DNA of 64,000 nucleotides from Halomonas smyrnensis AAD6 (GTDB taxonomy: Bacteria; Pseudomonadota; Gammaproteobacteria; Pseudomonadales; Halomonadaceae): NCBI RefSeq assembly GCF_000265245.1, contig NZ_AJKS02000004.1, forward strand, positions 1-64,000, written 5' to 3'. The notes under the pieces were generated by a model, which worked only from the letters and a program-made list of their open reading frames with translations, had not been told where the DNA came from and did no database searches. How positions within the stretch are numbered: the stretch's first letter is position 1; each line of letters starts with the position of its first letter. Shown here in pieces: positions 54,039 to 62,899 of the stretch. Both the position numbers and the translations under genes were made by a program.

Positions 54039-55568
54039 ATGATGGCAGGGAACACGGAATTCAGCACACGTATCTTTCCGCTGACGGCGCTGGTGCTGGC
54101 GATCTCGCTGGCCGGCTGTAGCGGCAGCTCGGACATTTCTCAGCCGCTCGATGGCGGCAACGGTGGCATGGAGTCCGGTGATGGCTCCGGCGACGGTGAT
54201 GGTTCCGGCGGCGGCGATGGCTCCGGCGGCGGCGATGGTTCCGGCGACGGCGATGGCTCCGGCGGCGGCGATGGTTCCGGCGACGGTGGAGATGGCGCCG
54301 GTGATACCGCTTCCAGCACCGAGCGAGTGCTGCAGGATGTCGCCGGCGCCTCGGGTGCGGTGGGCAGCACCGTCACGACGCTGGGGGGCAAGATCCAGCA
54401 GGTGGATGCTCCGGTGGTCAGCGGCGTGACCGACGGTACCGGCCAGGTCGTCCAGGACCTTGGCGGTGGCGTCGACAGCCTGGCCACGGGGCTGCGTGAC
54501 GGGCTTGGCAACCTCAGCGAGAACGACAATGCCCTGGGCACGACGCTGGGCGGTGCGACGGGGCTGGTATCCCAGACCGGCAAGGCCGTCAGCAGCACGG
54601 GCGGTATCGTCGAGGGGCTGGGTTCCCTGCCGGTGCTGATGCAGGTGGAAGATGGCACCGGGGTGCTCGCCAGCGCGGGCGGCACGGTCGACCAGCTCGG
54701 CGCCACGATCACCGCGGTGGGCGATCGCCTGACCTTCACGCTGACCGACGAAGACGGCCACCTGTCCGGCCTGACGAGTGAGCTGACCGGTGTGGTCAGG
54801 CCGCTGGTCGTGAACCTGGAAGGGACCACCCAGCGCCTCGGTGACGCCCTGGTCGTTGGCCCCGTGGGCAGTCGCCTGCTGGCCAAGACCGGTGGTGCCG
54901 TCGTCCTGCTGGGCGAGCGTCTGGGAGACGACGTGAGGCTCGCGGGCGTCGGCGACCTGGTGACTTCCACCGGTCAGCTGGTGGCCGATGCCGGCGGCCT
55001 GCTGTCCACGAATGGTGGTGATGGCAGCCTGCTGGGAAGCGGTGGTGGTCTGCTGGGTGGCGTGACCGGCGGCCTGCTGGTCGGTGGCGACGGCGAGGTC
55101 GTCGGCGACGATAACCTGCTGACGGGTTCCCTGTCCTCCGGTGGTGGCCTCCTTGGCGGCGATGGTGGCCTGCTGGGTGGCCTGGCCGGCGGCGATGGTG
55201 GCCTGCTGGGCGGCCTGGCCGGTGGCGATGGCGGTCTCCTGGGGGGCGACGGTGGCCTGCTGGGCGGCGTGGCCGGCGGCGAAGATGGCCTCCTGGGAGG
55301 CGACGGTGGGCTGCTGAGCGGCGTGACCGATGGCCTGCTGGGTGGCGACGCGGGTCTGCTCAGTGGCGTCTCGGATACCATGGATGGCGTGACCGATGCC
55401 GTCGATGGTGTGACCGGCGGTGCCCTGCAGGGTGTGACCGGCACGGTGGACGACGTGACGAGCGGCCTGCTGGACGGCTCCTCGTCCGATGGCGATGATG
55501 CCGGCGCCGATGGTGGCGGTGGTCTCCTCGGTGGCCTGCTGGGCGGAGGCCTGCTCGGTCAGCGCTGA
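54039..55568 (+). CDS. Collagen-like glycine-rich lipoprotein
   Basis: A 509-residue protein. The signal peptide (FSTRIFPLTALVLAISLAGC) has a lipobox with Cys27. Residues about 39-90 are a low-complexity GDGSG/GGGDGSG tract. The middle is a helical or beta region with Val/Thr/Gly repeats. Residues about 335-430 hold repeated GGDGGLLGG and GLAGG units, and the end is GGGGLLGGLLGGGLLGQR. Similar proteins in Burkholderia relatives are called collagen-like. GAGG precedes the ATG; a start at 54042 is also possible. A TpsB transporter gene follows after a terminator. Surface display is inferred from that pairing. Confidence 0.8.
   Translation: MMAGNTEFSTRIFPLTALVLAISLAGCSGSSDISQPLDGGNGGMESGDGSGDGDGSGGGDGSGGGDGSGDGDGSGGGDGSGDGGDGAGDTASSTERVLQDVAGASGAVGSTVTTLGGKIQQVDAPVVSGVTDGTGQVVQDLGGGVDSLATGLRDGLGNLSENDNALGTTLGGATGLVSQTGKAVSSTGGIVEGLGSLPVLMQVEDGTGVLASAGGTVDQLGATITAVGDRLTFTLTDEDGHLSGLTSELTGVVRPLVVNLEGTTQRLGDALVVGPVGSRLLAKTGGAVVLLGERLGDDVRLAGVGDLVTSTGQLVADAGGLLSTNGGDGSLLGSGGGLLGGVTGGLLVGGDGEVVGDDNLLTGSLSSGGGLLGGDGGLLGGLAGGDGGLLGGLAGGDGGLLGGDGGLLGGVAGGEDGLLGGDGGLLSGVTDGLLGGDAGLLSGVSDTMDGVTDAVDGVTGGALQGVTGTVDDVTSGLLDGSSSDGDDAGADGGGGLLGGLLGGGLLGQR
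54178..54292. repeat. GDGSG-encoding tandem repeats
   Basis: Units such as GATGGCTCCGGCGGCGGC recur with GAT/GAC and GGC/GGT variation, encoding about eight GDGSG/GGGDGSG steps near the N-terminus of the lipoprotein. Confidence 0.85.
55137..55326. repeat. GGDGGLLGG-encoding repeats
   Basis: Units around GGCGATGGTGGCCTGCTGGG recur about eight times in imperfect tandem form, encoding GGDGGLLGG and GLAGGDGGLLGG. Confidence 0.85.
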
Positions 55569-55593
55569 GGGCGATGGCGCCACGCGTGTAACA

Positions 55594-55615
55594 GGGCCCG
55601 GCAAACGCCGGGCCC
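55594..55615 (+). terminator. Terminator after the collagen-like gene
   Basis: GGGCCCGGC and GCCGGGCCC form a 9-bp stem with loop AAAC, followed by TTCGTCGTGTG. The same hairpin with one loop change occurs at 58064. Confidence 0.75.
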
Positions 55616-55690
55616 TTCGTCGTGTGTGCGTCCCGAGGTCCGCAGTGGCCGGTATGGCAGTCCTTTGTATTAGGTTTTAATAATCTTGGG

Positions 55691-55719
55691 TTGTCATCGA
55701 GTGCGGAATTTGTGCTAAT
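55691..55719 (+). promoter_or_regulatory. Possible promoter of the TpsB gene
   Basis: TTGTCA and GCTAAT are spaced 17 bp apart in an AT-richer gap of 269 bp between the two genes, about 120 bp upstream of the start. Confidence 0.35.
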
Positions 55720-55837
55720 CAGTTTCAGACTTCGGCATGTAACGCTGGGATAAAGCCGTGCGGCCGATGCGCCAAACGCTCACACGATAATGATGCGAAG
55801 GCGCTTTAGGAACTGAATAAAACGCAGGGAAAAAAAC

Positions 55838-57592
55838 ATGATGCCAAGGTTGGGCGCGACGCGCATGCGGCAGAGTCTTGTGCCACTGACCGCGATGATG
55901 GTCGTTTCGTTGTTGTCGGGGGCGGCGCAGGCCAATGATGTGCCATCGGTCATCGACGAGCGTCAGCCGACGCTGACACAGCCGGTGCAGGATACGCTGG
56001 AGCAGCAGGGAGCGGGCGGGGCAGAGATCAGCCTGCCCGGTGCCGCCGGGGCGATCGCCCCCGAGACTCAGGTGCCGGTGGAGCGCGTGCAGATTCGCGG
56101 CGGCAGTGTGTTCGAACTCGATGCCCTGAGTGCCCCCCTCCAGCCGCTCGTTGGGCAGCGCGTGAGTGTCGAGCGACTGGTCGAGGCCGTGGAAGCGATC
56201 TCGCGGCGCTACCAGGACGCCGGTTACCCCCTTTCCTATGCCTATCTGCCCAGCAACAACTTCCAGAACGGCACGCTGACCGTCGTGGTGGTCGAGGGCT
56301 ATATCGCCCGCACCGAGATCGCCGTGGAGGATACGGCGGTGGCCCAGCGAGTCCGTCGGCTGGCCGAGCGGATGCGCGAGGAGCGCCCGCTGACGCGTGC
56401 GACCTTCGAGCGCTACACGGCGCTGATCGAGCGCATCCCGGGGGCGAGCCTGGCGGTCAAGGCGCCGGTGCCGCGCACCCCGTCCGGTGCCACTACTCTG
56501 CGTGTGGAGCAGCGGGACAGCGACCGCATCGACGCCGGCCTGACGCTCGGCGGTGGCGACAAGAACGACACCCATGCGGTCGGCAACCTGGCCCTGCACA
56601 GCCATACGCCCTACGCGGAAACGCTCTCGTTCGCCTACCTGATGCCGGTCGACAACGAGGATACCTTCTATGCCGCCCAGTACCGCCAGGAGCTCGGTAC
56701 CGACGGCCTGCGCCTGACCCTGAGCGCCCAGCGCTTCGAAGGCGACGAGGAAGATCCGGTTCTGGTGAGCGGGCGGCCCTACGAGGTCGACCAGGAAAAG
56801 ACGCGCGATCGCTATCGCCTGGGGCTCGACTATCCACTGCTGCTGGAGCGCAATCGCCGCTGGAGCGTCGAGGCCAACGTCGAGCATCTCGACGAAACGG
56901 CCGACTATCGTTATCGCTCCGACCTGGGGCCGGAGCTTCGCGCCCGGCAGGATCTGAGTTACTCGACGCTGGAGCTGGGGACCCATTACCACCAGGGTAA
57001 TGCCAACCGTCGCCTCGAGGCGCGTGGCGAGCTGCGTCAGGGTGTCGATCTGGGAGAGGCCCGGACCACCACCGAGATCCGCAATGTGGTCAACGGCGTC
57101 TCGGTGGCGGCCAACGGCCAGGAAGAACTCGAGTACACGCGCGTCGAGCTCAACGGGCGCTGGCTGGAGGCGCTGACGCCGAACTGGCGGCTGTCGATGC
57201 GCGTGGCCGGCTTCTGGTCGGACGACCGGCTGCCGGCGCCGGAGCGCGGCCAGTACGGCGGCGGCCGCTTTGCGCGTGGCTACGACGACGGCGAGGCCGA
57301 GGGCGAGCGTGGCTACGCCGGCGAGATCGAACTGCGCTACCGCCACGCGCTGGGCGCGTCCTGGGCCTCGCATGTGTCGCCCTACCTGGTCATGGACGGC
57401 GCCCACACCGAGTTCAACGACAGCGATCTGGAATACGACCTGGCCTCGGTGGCCGGCGGCGTCGAGCTGAGCCGCGGCAGCATGTATCGCCTGGGGCTCG
57501 AGTATGCCTACCCCGTCGGCGATCTCCCCGCCGAGGACGCCTCCCGGGAAGGGCGGGTCAATGCGCGCCTGAGCTGGGACTTCGGCGGCTGA
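55838..57592 (+). CDS. TpsB-type outer-membrane transporter (ShlB/FhaC family)
   Basis: A 584-residue outer-membrane protein of the two-partner secretion family. It has a signal peptide ending SGAAQA, POTRA-type segments (VERVQIRGGSVFELDALSAP ... YQDAGYPLSYAYL, then RRLAERMREERPLTRATFER) and a 16-strand-type barrel. The loop-6 motif reads FARGYDDGEAEGERG (usual VRGY), and the partner motif is YLVMDGAH. It ends LSWDFGG. Such proteins export large beta-helical TpsA partners; none is nearby, and the adjacent collagen-like lipoprotein is the likely partner. CAGGGA precedes the ATG. Confidence 0.88.
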   Translation: MMPRLGATRMRQSLVPLTAMMVVSLLSGAAQANDVPSVIDERQPTLTQPVQDTLEQQGAGGAEISLPGAAGAIAPETQVPVERVQIRGGSVFELDALSAPLQPLVGQRVSVERLVEAVEAISRRYQDAGYPLSYAYLPSNNFQNGTLTVVVVEGYIARTEIAVEDTAVAQRVRRLAERMREERPLTRATFERYTALIERIPGASLAVKAPVPRTPSGATTLRVEQRDSDRIDAGLTLGGGDKNDTHAVGNLALHSHTPYAETLSFAYLMPVDNEDTFYAAQYRQELGTDGLRLTLSAQRFEGDEEDPVLVSGRPYEVDQEKTRDRYRLGLDYPLLLERNRRWSVEANVEHLDETADYRYRSDLGPELRARQDLSYSTLELGTHYHQGNANRRLEARGELRQGVDLGEARTTTEIRNVVNGVSVAANGQEELEYTRVELNGRWLEALTPNWRLSMRVAGFWSDDRLPAPERGQYGGGRFARGYDDGEAEGERGYAGEIELRYRHALGASWASHVSPYLVMDGAHTEFNDSDLEYDLASVAGGVELSRGSMYRLGLEYAYPVGDLPAEDASREGRVNARLSWDFGG

Positions 57593-57620
57593 CGGGCATG
57601 GCCTGCATCATCAGCTGCCG

Positions 57621-57947
57621 GTGAGTCGGTCGCTACTGACGCGACTGGCGCTGGAGTCGCGGCTCATGCGCGGCGTGCCCGCCGATCAGGCGTCGATCCT
57701 GCTGATCAAGAGCCTGCGCGACATGGTCAAGCTGGCGGGGCGCCATATCACCGTGACCGGGGTCACCACCTCGGACCAGCTGGTGGCCATTCGCGGCATG
57801 AACTTCGTTTCGGTGCAGGGACCGCTGTTCGGTGAGCCGCAGCCGGTGGAGGCCCTGGTGGAGCGCCTGGCGGCCGGCGAATCGGCGCGAGCGGGCCGCG
57901 CGGACGATCCGTCCCTCATGGGCGCGGTCGAGCCTGACGGCGCATGA
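57621..57947 (+). pseudogene. C-terminal remnant of an EAL domain
   Basis: A 108-residue frame from a GTG, 28 bp after the TpsB gene. The sequence follows the last third of an EAL c-di-GMP phosphodiesterase domain: LLIKSLRDMVKLAGRHITVT corresponds to the region before AEGVET, TTSDQLVAIRGMNFVSVQG to the DYVQG strand, and PLFGEPQP to the closing GYLFGRP. The EAL motif and metal ligands are absent, so it cannot hydrolyse c-di-GMP. It may be a broken gene or a small binding relic. Confidence 0.65.
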
Positions 57948-58063
57948 CGGTGAGGGGCCGAGAGAAGAAGGCGGTATCGCGTGTCGCGACGACGCGATGA
58001 GAGCGTCGTCGGCGTCCGGTGGCGGAGTGCTCGCTCTGCGGGAGGCTCCTGCGTGAAACGAAA

Positions 58064-58085
58064 GGGCCCGGCAATCGCCGGGCCC
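58064..58085 (-). terminator. Terminator after the second L,D-transpeptidase
   Basis: GGGCCCGGC and GCCGGGCCC with a 4-nt loop are followed on the minus strand by TTTCGTTTC, 26 bp beyond the stop of the transpeptidase gene. Confidence 0.75.
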
Positions 58086-58110
58086 TCGGGGTGCTGCGGC
58101 CGGTCTCGAA

Positions 58111-59166
58111 TCAGCCTTGTGAGGCCTCGTCTTCATCGGCATCGTCGGTGGCGGCGATCAGCTGCAGCTGCTCGTAGAACCGCGGCGCAGGCTCGGGCTC
58201 GGGGGGCGTCTCGAGCGCCACGGGCATGCCGCCCGGCACTTCCACGACCTCGCGCAGCCGCGAGTAATCCACCGCGTAGTCGAGCCCCTCGGTGCTGGCA
58301 TCGACCTCATCCAGGGCCTCGGTGACGCGCTGGATGGTGGTGCCCTGCTTCTCGTCCAGGTAGGGGTAGGCCTGGACGTAGAGGGTGCCGTAGGACCAGC
58401 CCAGCTTGAAGCTCTCGTTGATGATGCGCACCTGGGTGCCCACCGAGACCTGGTCGAACAGGGTCTCCACGTCCTCGGGCAGCATGCGCACGCAGCCATG
58501 GGAGACCCGCATGCCCACGCCCTCCGGCTTGTTGGTGCCGTGGATCAGGTAGCCCGGAATGCCGAGGCGCATCTTGCGCGTGCCCATCGGGTTGTCGGGG
58601 CCGGCGGGTACGACGCTCGGCAGCGGGTCGCCGGCCTCGGCGTGTTCCCGGCGGATCGATGCCGGCGGGTACCAGGCCGGATTGCGGACCATCTGGGTGA
58701 TGGTGGTATTGCCCAGCGGGGTCTCCCAGTCCTGGCGGCCCACGCCGAGCGGGTAGGTCTGGACGATGCGCCGTTCGCCATCTTCGGCCGGCGGATAGTA
58801 GTAGAGCCGCATCTCGGCGACGTTGATCACGATGTCGTTACGCGGGACGTCGGGGAGGATGAACTGGCCGGGGATCGTCACCTCGGTGCCTTCGCCGGGA
58901 TACCACACGCTGACGTCGGGGTTGGCCCGGACCATGGCGCGATAGCCGATGCCGTGCTCGTGGCCGATGTCGATCAGGGTGTCTTCTTTCTCGGCCTCGA
59001 TGGTGTAGACCTCGCCGACCAGGTCGCCTTCCTCGGGCAGGTAGTAGTAGCCGCGGGGCAGGTCCTCGCTGGCCTGCAACGGGGCGGCGAGGGCGGTGGT
59101 CAGCCCGACCAGCAGGGTCGTGCGGGCCACGGTGCTGCGCAGGGGTGAAGGGATCATCTTGGTCAT
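58111..59166 (-). CDS. L,D-transpeptidase with LysM domain (YbiS/YcfS/ErfK type)
   Basis: A 351-residue periplasmic enzyme with a signal peptide (ending PLQAS), a LysM-like peptidoglycan-binding region (YTIEAEKEDTLIDIGHEHG ... NPDVSVWYPGEGTEVTIP) and a YkuD catalytic domain with GYLIHGTNK and the nucleophile in RVSHGCVRM. This layout is that of the E. coli enzymes that attach Lpp to the wall. The Lpp-like protein at 53.4 kb is the obvious substrate. An acidic tail ends the protein. Confidence 0.93.
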   Translation of the reverse strand: MTKMIPSPLRSTVARTTLLVGLTTALAAPLQASEDLPRGYYYLPEEGDLVGEVYTIEAEKEDTLIDIGHEHGIGYRAMVRANPDVSVWYPGEGTEVTIPGQFILPDVPRNDIVINVAEMRLYYYPPAEDGERRIVQTYPLGVGRQDWETPLGNTTITQMVRNPAWYPPASIRREHAEAGDPLPSVVPAGPDNPMGTRKMRLGIPGYLIHGTNKPEGVGMRVSHGCVRMLPEDVETLFDQVSVGTQVRIINESFKLGWSYGTLYVQAYPYLDEKQGTTIQRVTEALDEVDASTEGLDYAVDYSRLREVVEVPGGMPVALETPPEPEPAPRFYEQLQLIAATDDADEDEASQG

Positions 59167-59267
59167 GTCTCGAATCGGGGGCGTCAGGGGGCGCTACGCT
59201 CGCGCGGAGCGGCCATGTCGTTAGAGTGCCCGAGGTGGCGACGGTTCGCCAGTCGCCACCGCGGACT

Positions 59268-62200
59268 TCAGGCGGCTTCGGTCTTGCGGTTGAAGTGGTC
59301 GAGCAGCGCCTCGACCTCCGAGAAGCGCGCGTCCTCGCCTTCCATGTCGGCCTCGAAGCGCAGGGTGTCGGCGCCCTCGAGGCGATAGCGATCGGGCTGG
59401 CGCTGGATCAGCTCCACCAGGATCAGCGGGTCTACGCCGGTATGGCCGGCGAAGATCACCCGGCCCTTCTCGGGGCCGGCCTCGAGGCGGGCGATGCCCA
59501 GCCGCTCGGCGCGCTGGCGCAGGCGGGTCTGGCGCAGCAGGGTCTTGACCGGCGCCGGCAGCAGGCCGAAGCGGTCGATCATCTCCACCTGCAGTTCCTT
59601 GAGCTCGGCCTCGGTCTCGGCGCCGGCGATGCGCTTGTACATCACCAGGCGCTGCTGGACGTCGTGGAGGTAGTCGTCCGGGATCAGCGCCGGCAGGTTG
59701 AGGCTGACCTCGACGCCTTCGTCGAGCGGGGCCTCGATGTTGGGCGTCTTGCCCTCGCGGATGGCCTTCACGGCGCGGTCGAGCATCTGCATGTAGAGGC
59801 TGTAGCCGAGCGCCTCCATCTGGCCGCTCTGTTCCTCGCCGAGCAGCTCGCCGGCGCCGCGGATCTCCATGTCGTGGCTGGCCAGGGTGAAACCGGCGCC
59901 CAGGTCCTCGGCCTGGCCGATGGCCTCCAGGCGCTTGACCGCATCGCGGCTCATGGCCCGCGGCGGCGGGGCCAGCAGGTAGGCATAGGCCTGGTGGTGG
60001 CTGCGCCCGACCCGACCGCGCAGCTGGTGCAGCTGGGCCAGGCCGAACTTGTCGGCGCGCTCGATGACGATGGTGTTGGCGCTGGGCACGTCGATGCCGG
60101 TCTCGATGATGGTCGAGCACACCAGCACATTGAAGCGCTTGTGGTAGAAGTCCGACATCACCCGCTCCAGGGCGCGCTCGGGCAGCTGGCCGTGGGCCAC
60201 GCCGACTCGCGCCTCGGGCACCAGCTCGCGGATCGTCTCCGCGGCGGTCTCGATGGTCTTGACCTCGTTATGCAGGAAGTAGACCTGGCCGCCGCGCAGG
60301 ATCTCGCGCAGGATCGCCTCCTTGATCACCGCCTCGTCGCGCTGCTGGACGAAGGTCTTCACCGACAGCCGGCGGGCGGGCGGGGTGGCGATGATCGACA
60401 GGTCGCGGATGCCGCTCATGGCCATGTTGAGCGTGCGCGGAATCGGCGTGGCGGTGAGCGTGAGGATGTCGACCTCGGCGCGCAGGCCCTTGAGGCGCTC
60501 CTTCTGGGCGACGCCGAAGCGATGTTCCTCGTCGATGATCAGCAGGCCCATCTTGGGGAAGCGCATCGACTTGGACAGCAGCTTGTGGGTGCCGATGACG
60601 ATGTCGGCCTGGCCTTCCTCGATGCGCTTGGCGGTCGCGCTCTGGCCCTGGCCGCCGGTGAAGCGCGAGACCAGCTCGATGTTGACCGCGGTGTCGGCGA
60701 AGCGGTCGCGGAAGTTCTCGTAGTGTTGGCGGGCGAGCAGGGTGGTGGGCACCAGCACGACGACCTGCTGGCCGGAGTGCACCGCCAAAAAGGCGGCGCG
60801 CATCGCCACCTCGGTCTTGCCGAAGCCGACGTCGCCGCAGACCACGCGGTCCATGGGCCTGGGGGCTGTCATGTCGCCGACCACCGCCTCGATGGCGGCG
60901 CGCTGGTCGGGGGTCTCCTCGAAGGGGAAGCTGGCGGCGAAGCGCGCGTACTCGGCGTCCGGTGCCTCGCAGGCGAAGCCTTCCCGGGCCTCGCGGCGGG
61001 CGTAGACGTCGAGCAGCTCGGCGGCGGTGTCGCGGATGCGTTCGGCGGCCTTCTTCTTGGCCTTGTCCCACTGCTCGGAGCCGAGCTTGTGCAGCGGCGC
61101 CAACTCGTCGTCGACGCCGGCGTAGCGCGAGATCAGATGCAGGCTGTCCACCGGCACGTAGAGCTTGGCACCGTCGGCGTATTCCAGGGTGACGAATTCC
61201 GCCGCCTGGCCGCCGGCCTCCAGCGTTTCCAGGCCGCGATAGCGGCCGACGCCGTGGGCCTGGTGGACCACCGGGGCGCCGGGCTTGAGCTCGGCCAGGT
61301 GGCGGATCGCCAGCTCGTTGTCGTCGGTGGCTTTTTCGCGCCGGCGGCTCTGGCGTACCACCTCGCCGTAGAGCTCGGTCTCGCCGATCACGGCGATATC
61401 CGGCGCCTCCAGCCACAGGCCGGCGTCGATGGTGCCCTCGGTGATGGCGGTGCGCGACTCGCCGTCGAGGAAGGCCGTGAAGTCATCGACGTGGGGCAGG
61501 GGCAGGTTCAGCGGCGCGAGCGTTTCCTCGAGCGCCTCGCGGCGGCCGCGGGACTCGGCGACGAACAGCACCCGGGTGGCGTCGTGCTCGGCGAGGAAGT
61601 CCTCGAGCTCGGCCAGCGGGCGCTTGGCGCGGGCGTTGACCGGCAGGTTCGGCGCCGGCCGCGCCGCCGGCGCCAGGGCATGGCGGTGCTCGGCGTCGTC
61701 TGTGAGCTCGACCCGCGGATGGCGCTTGATGGCGCCGAATGCCTCGGCCACCGGCACGAAGGCGCGATGGGGCGGCAGCAGCGGCCGCGTCGGGTCGACG
61801 CCGAGGTTCTCATAGCGGCTCTCGATGGCCGCCCAATGGTGTTCGGCGGCCTCGAACACGCCGGGCAGCAGCGCGATACGAGTGCTCTCGGCCAGGTGCT
61901 CGAACAGCGTCGCCGTCTCGTCGAAGAACAGCGGCAGGTACTGCTCGAGGCCGGGGGAGGGGATGCCCTTGAGGGCGTCGACGTAGAGCGGGCACTGGCG
62001 CGGGTCGACGTCGAACAGCGTCTCGAAGCCCTCGCGGAAGCAGGCGATGGCGCCGCGGGACAGCGAGTACTCGTGGGCGGGCAGCAGCTCGATGCGCTCG
62101 ACCCTGTCGGCGCTGCGCTGGGTATCGGGATCGAAGTGGCGCAGGGTGTCGATCTCGTCGTCGAACAGGTCGATGCGCAGCGGCGCATCGTAGCCCATCG

Positions 62201-62717
62201 GGAAGAGGTCGATCAGCGCGCCGCGCAGCGCATATTCGCCGGGCTCGAAGACGGTCTCCACGGCGCGGTAGCCGGCGCGCGACAGGCGGTCGCGGAAGCC
62301 CTCGCGGTCCAGCGTGGTCCCCACCTCGAGCGTCATCACCCGGCCGGCGATGTAGTCCACCGGCGGCAGGCGCTGCATCAGGGTGTTGATCGGCACCAGC
62401 ACGATGCCGTGCTCGCCGTCCTGCAGGCGGCGCAGGGTGCGCAGTCGGGCCGAGACGATGTCCTGGTGGGGCGAGAAGCTGTCGTAGGGCAGCGTCTCCC
62501 AGTCGGGGAAGGGCAGCACCGGCAGCCGTGAATAGAAGGCCAGGTCGTCTTCCAGGCGCTGGGCGGCGGCGGTGTCGGCGGTGACCACCAGCAGCGGCGC
62601 GTCCTCGGCGAGGTGCGCCAGGGCCAGGGCGGTCGCGCTGCCGGGAGGCGTCTGCCAGTAGAGGGTGTCGCGCAGGCCCGTGGGGCGAGGCGGGTCGAGA
62701 GGCGAGAAGGTCGGCAT
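59268..62717 (-). CDS. mfd: Transcription-repair coupling factor
   Basis: Mfd removes stalled RNA polymerase at lesions and recruits UvrA. The 1149-residue protein has the UvrB-like N-region (FPDWETLPYDSFSPHQDIVS), the RNA-polymerase interaction region, and a RecG-like translocase with Walker A (GDVGFGKTEVAMRAAF), Walker B (LLIIDEEHRFG), TATPIPRTLNMAMSGIRDLS and QLRGRVGRS. The ATG at 62715-62717 gives the family length. It is divergent from the GAPDH gene. Confidence 0.97.
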   Translation of the reverse strand: MPTFSPLDPPRPTGLRDTLYWQTPPGSATALALAHLAEDAPLLVVTADTAAAQRLEDDLAFYSRLPVLPFPDWETLPYDSFSPHQDIVSARLRTLRRLQDGEHGIVLVPINTLMQRLPPVDYIAGRVMTLEVGTTLDREGFRDRLSRAGYRAVETVFEPGEYALRGALIDLFPMGYDAPLRIDLFDDEIDTLRHFDPDTQRSADRVERIELLPAHEYSLSRGAIACFREGFETLFDVDPRQCPLYVDALKGIPSPGLEQYLPLFFDETATLFEHLAESTRIALLPGVFEAAEHHWAAIESRYENLGVDPTRPLLPPHRAFVPVAEAFGAIKRHPRVELTDDAEHRHALAPAARPAPNLPVNARAKRPLAELEDFLAEHDATRVLFVAESRGRREALEETLAPLNLPLPHVDDFTAFLDGESRTAITEGTIDAGLWLEAPDIAVIGETELYGEVVRQSRRREKATDDNELAIRHLAELKPGAPVVHQAHGVGRYRGLETLEAGGQAAEFVTLEYADGAKLYVPVDSLHLISRYAGVDDELAPLHKLGSEQWDKAKKKAAERIRDTAAELLDVYARREAREGFACEAPDAEYARFAASFPFEETPDQRAAIEAVVGDMTAPRPMDRVVCGDVGFGKTEVAMRAAFLAVHSGQQVVVLVPTTLLARQHYENFRDRFADTAVNIELVSRFTGGQGQSATAKRIEEGQADIVIGTHKLLSKSMRFPKMGLLIIDEEHRFGVAQKERLKGLRAEVDILTLTATPIPRTLNMAMSGIRDLSIIATPPARRLSVKTFVQQRDEAVIKEAILREILRGGQVYFLHNEVKTIETAAETIRELVPEARVGVAHGQLPERALERVMSDFYHKRFNVLVCSTIIETGIDVPSANTIVIERADKFGLAQLHQLRGRVGRSHHQAYAYLLAPPPRAMSRDAVKRLEAIGQAEDLGAGFTLASHDMEIRGAGELLGEEQSGQMEALGYSLYMQMLDRAVKAIREGKTPNIEAPLDEGVEVSLNLPALIPDDYLHDVQQRLVMYKRIAGAETEAELKELQVEMIDRFGLLPAPVKTLLRQTRLRQRAERLGIARLEAGPEKGRVIFAGHTGVDPLILVELIQRQPDRYRLEGADTLRFEADMEGEDARFSEVEALLDHFNRKTEAA

Positions 62718-62899
62718 GGGCGTCGCTTGCGTCGTGTCCAATGGGTGACTGGGGGCATCATAACAGTCCGGCACCGTCATGTAGTGAAACCCGAATTCCT
62801 GTAAATCCCCTACAGCGTCTGCGACTATCCCTCGATTGCCCCCTGGTGTCCGGCCTCGGATAATGCCTCTCGAATCTCAACCCCATGGAGAGGCCCCAC

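Noticed and set aside
53820-55604. A 594-codon frame on the minus strand rich in QQAT repeats
   Set aside because: Its repeats are the reverse of the glycine-rich lipoprotein repeats; it has no signal peptide or start site, while the plus frame has a lipobox.
59145-62531. A 1128-codon open frame on the plus strand opposite mfd
   Set aside because: Antisense shadow of a GC-rich gene: composition is skewed to Gly/Ala/Leu/Val/His, no domain is recognisable, and mfd itself is complete on the other strand.
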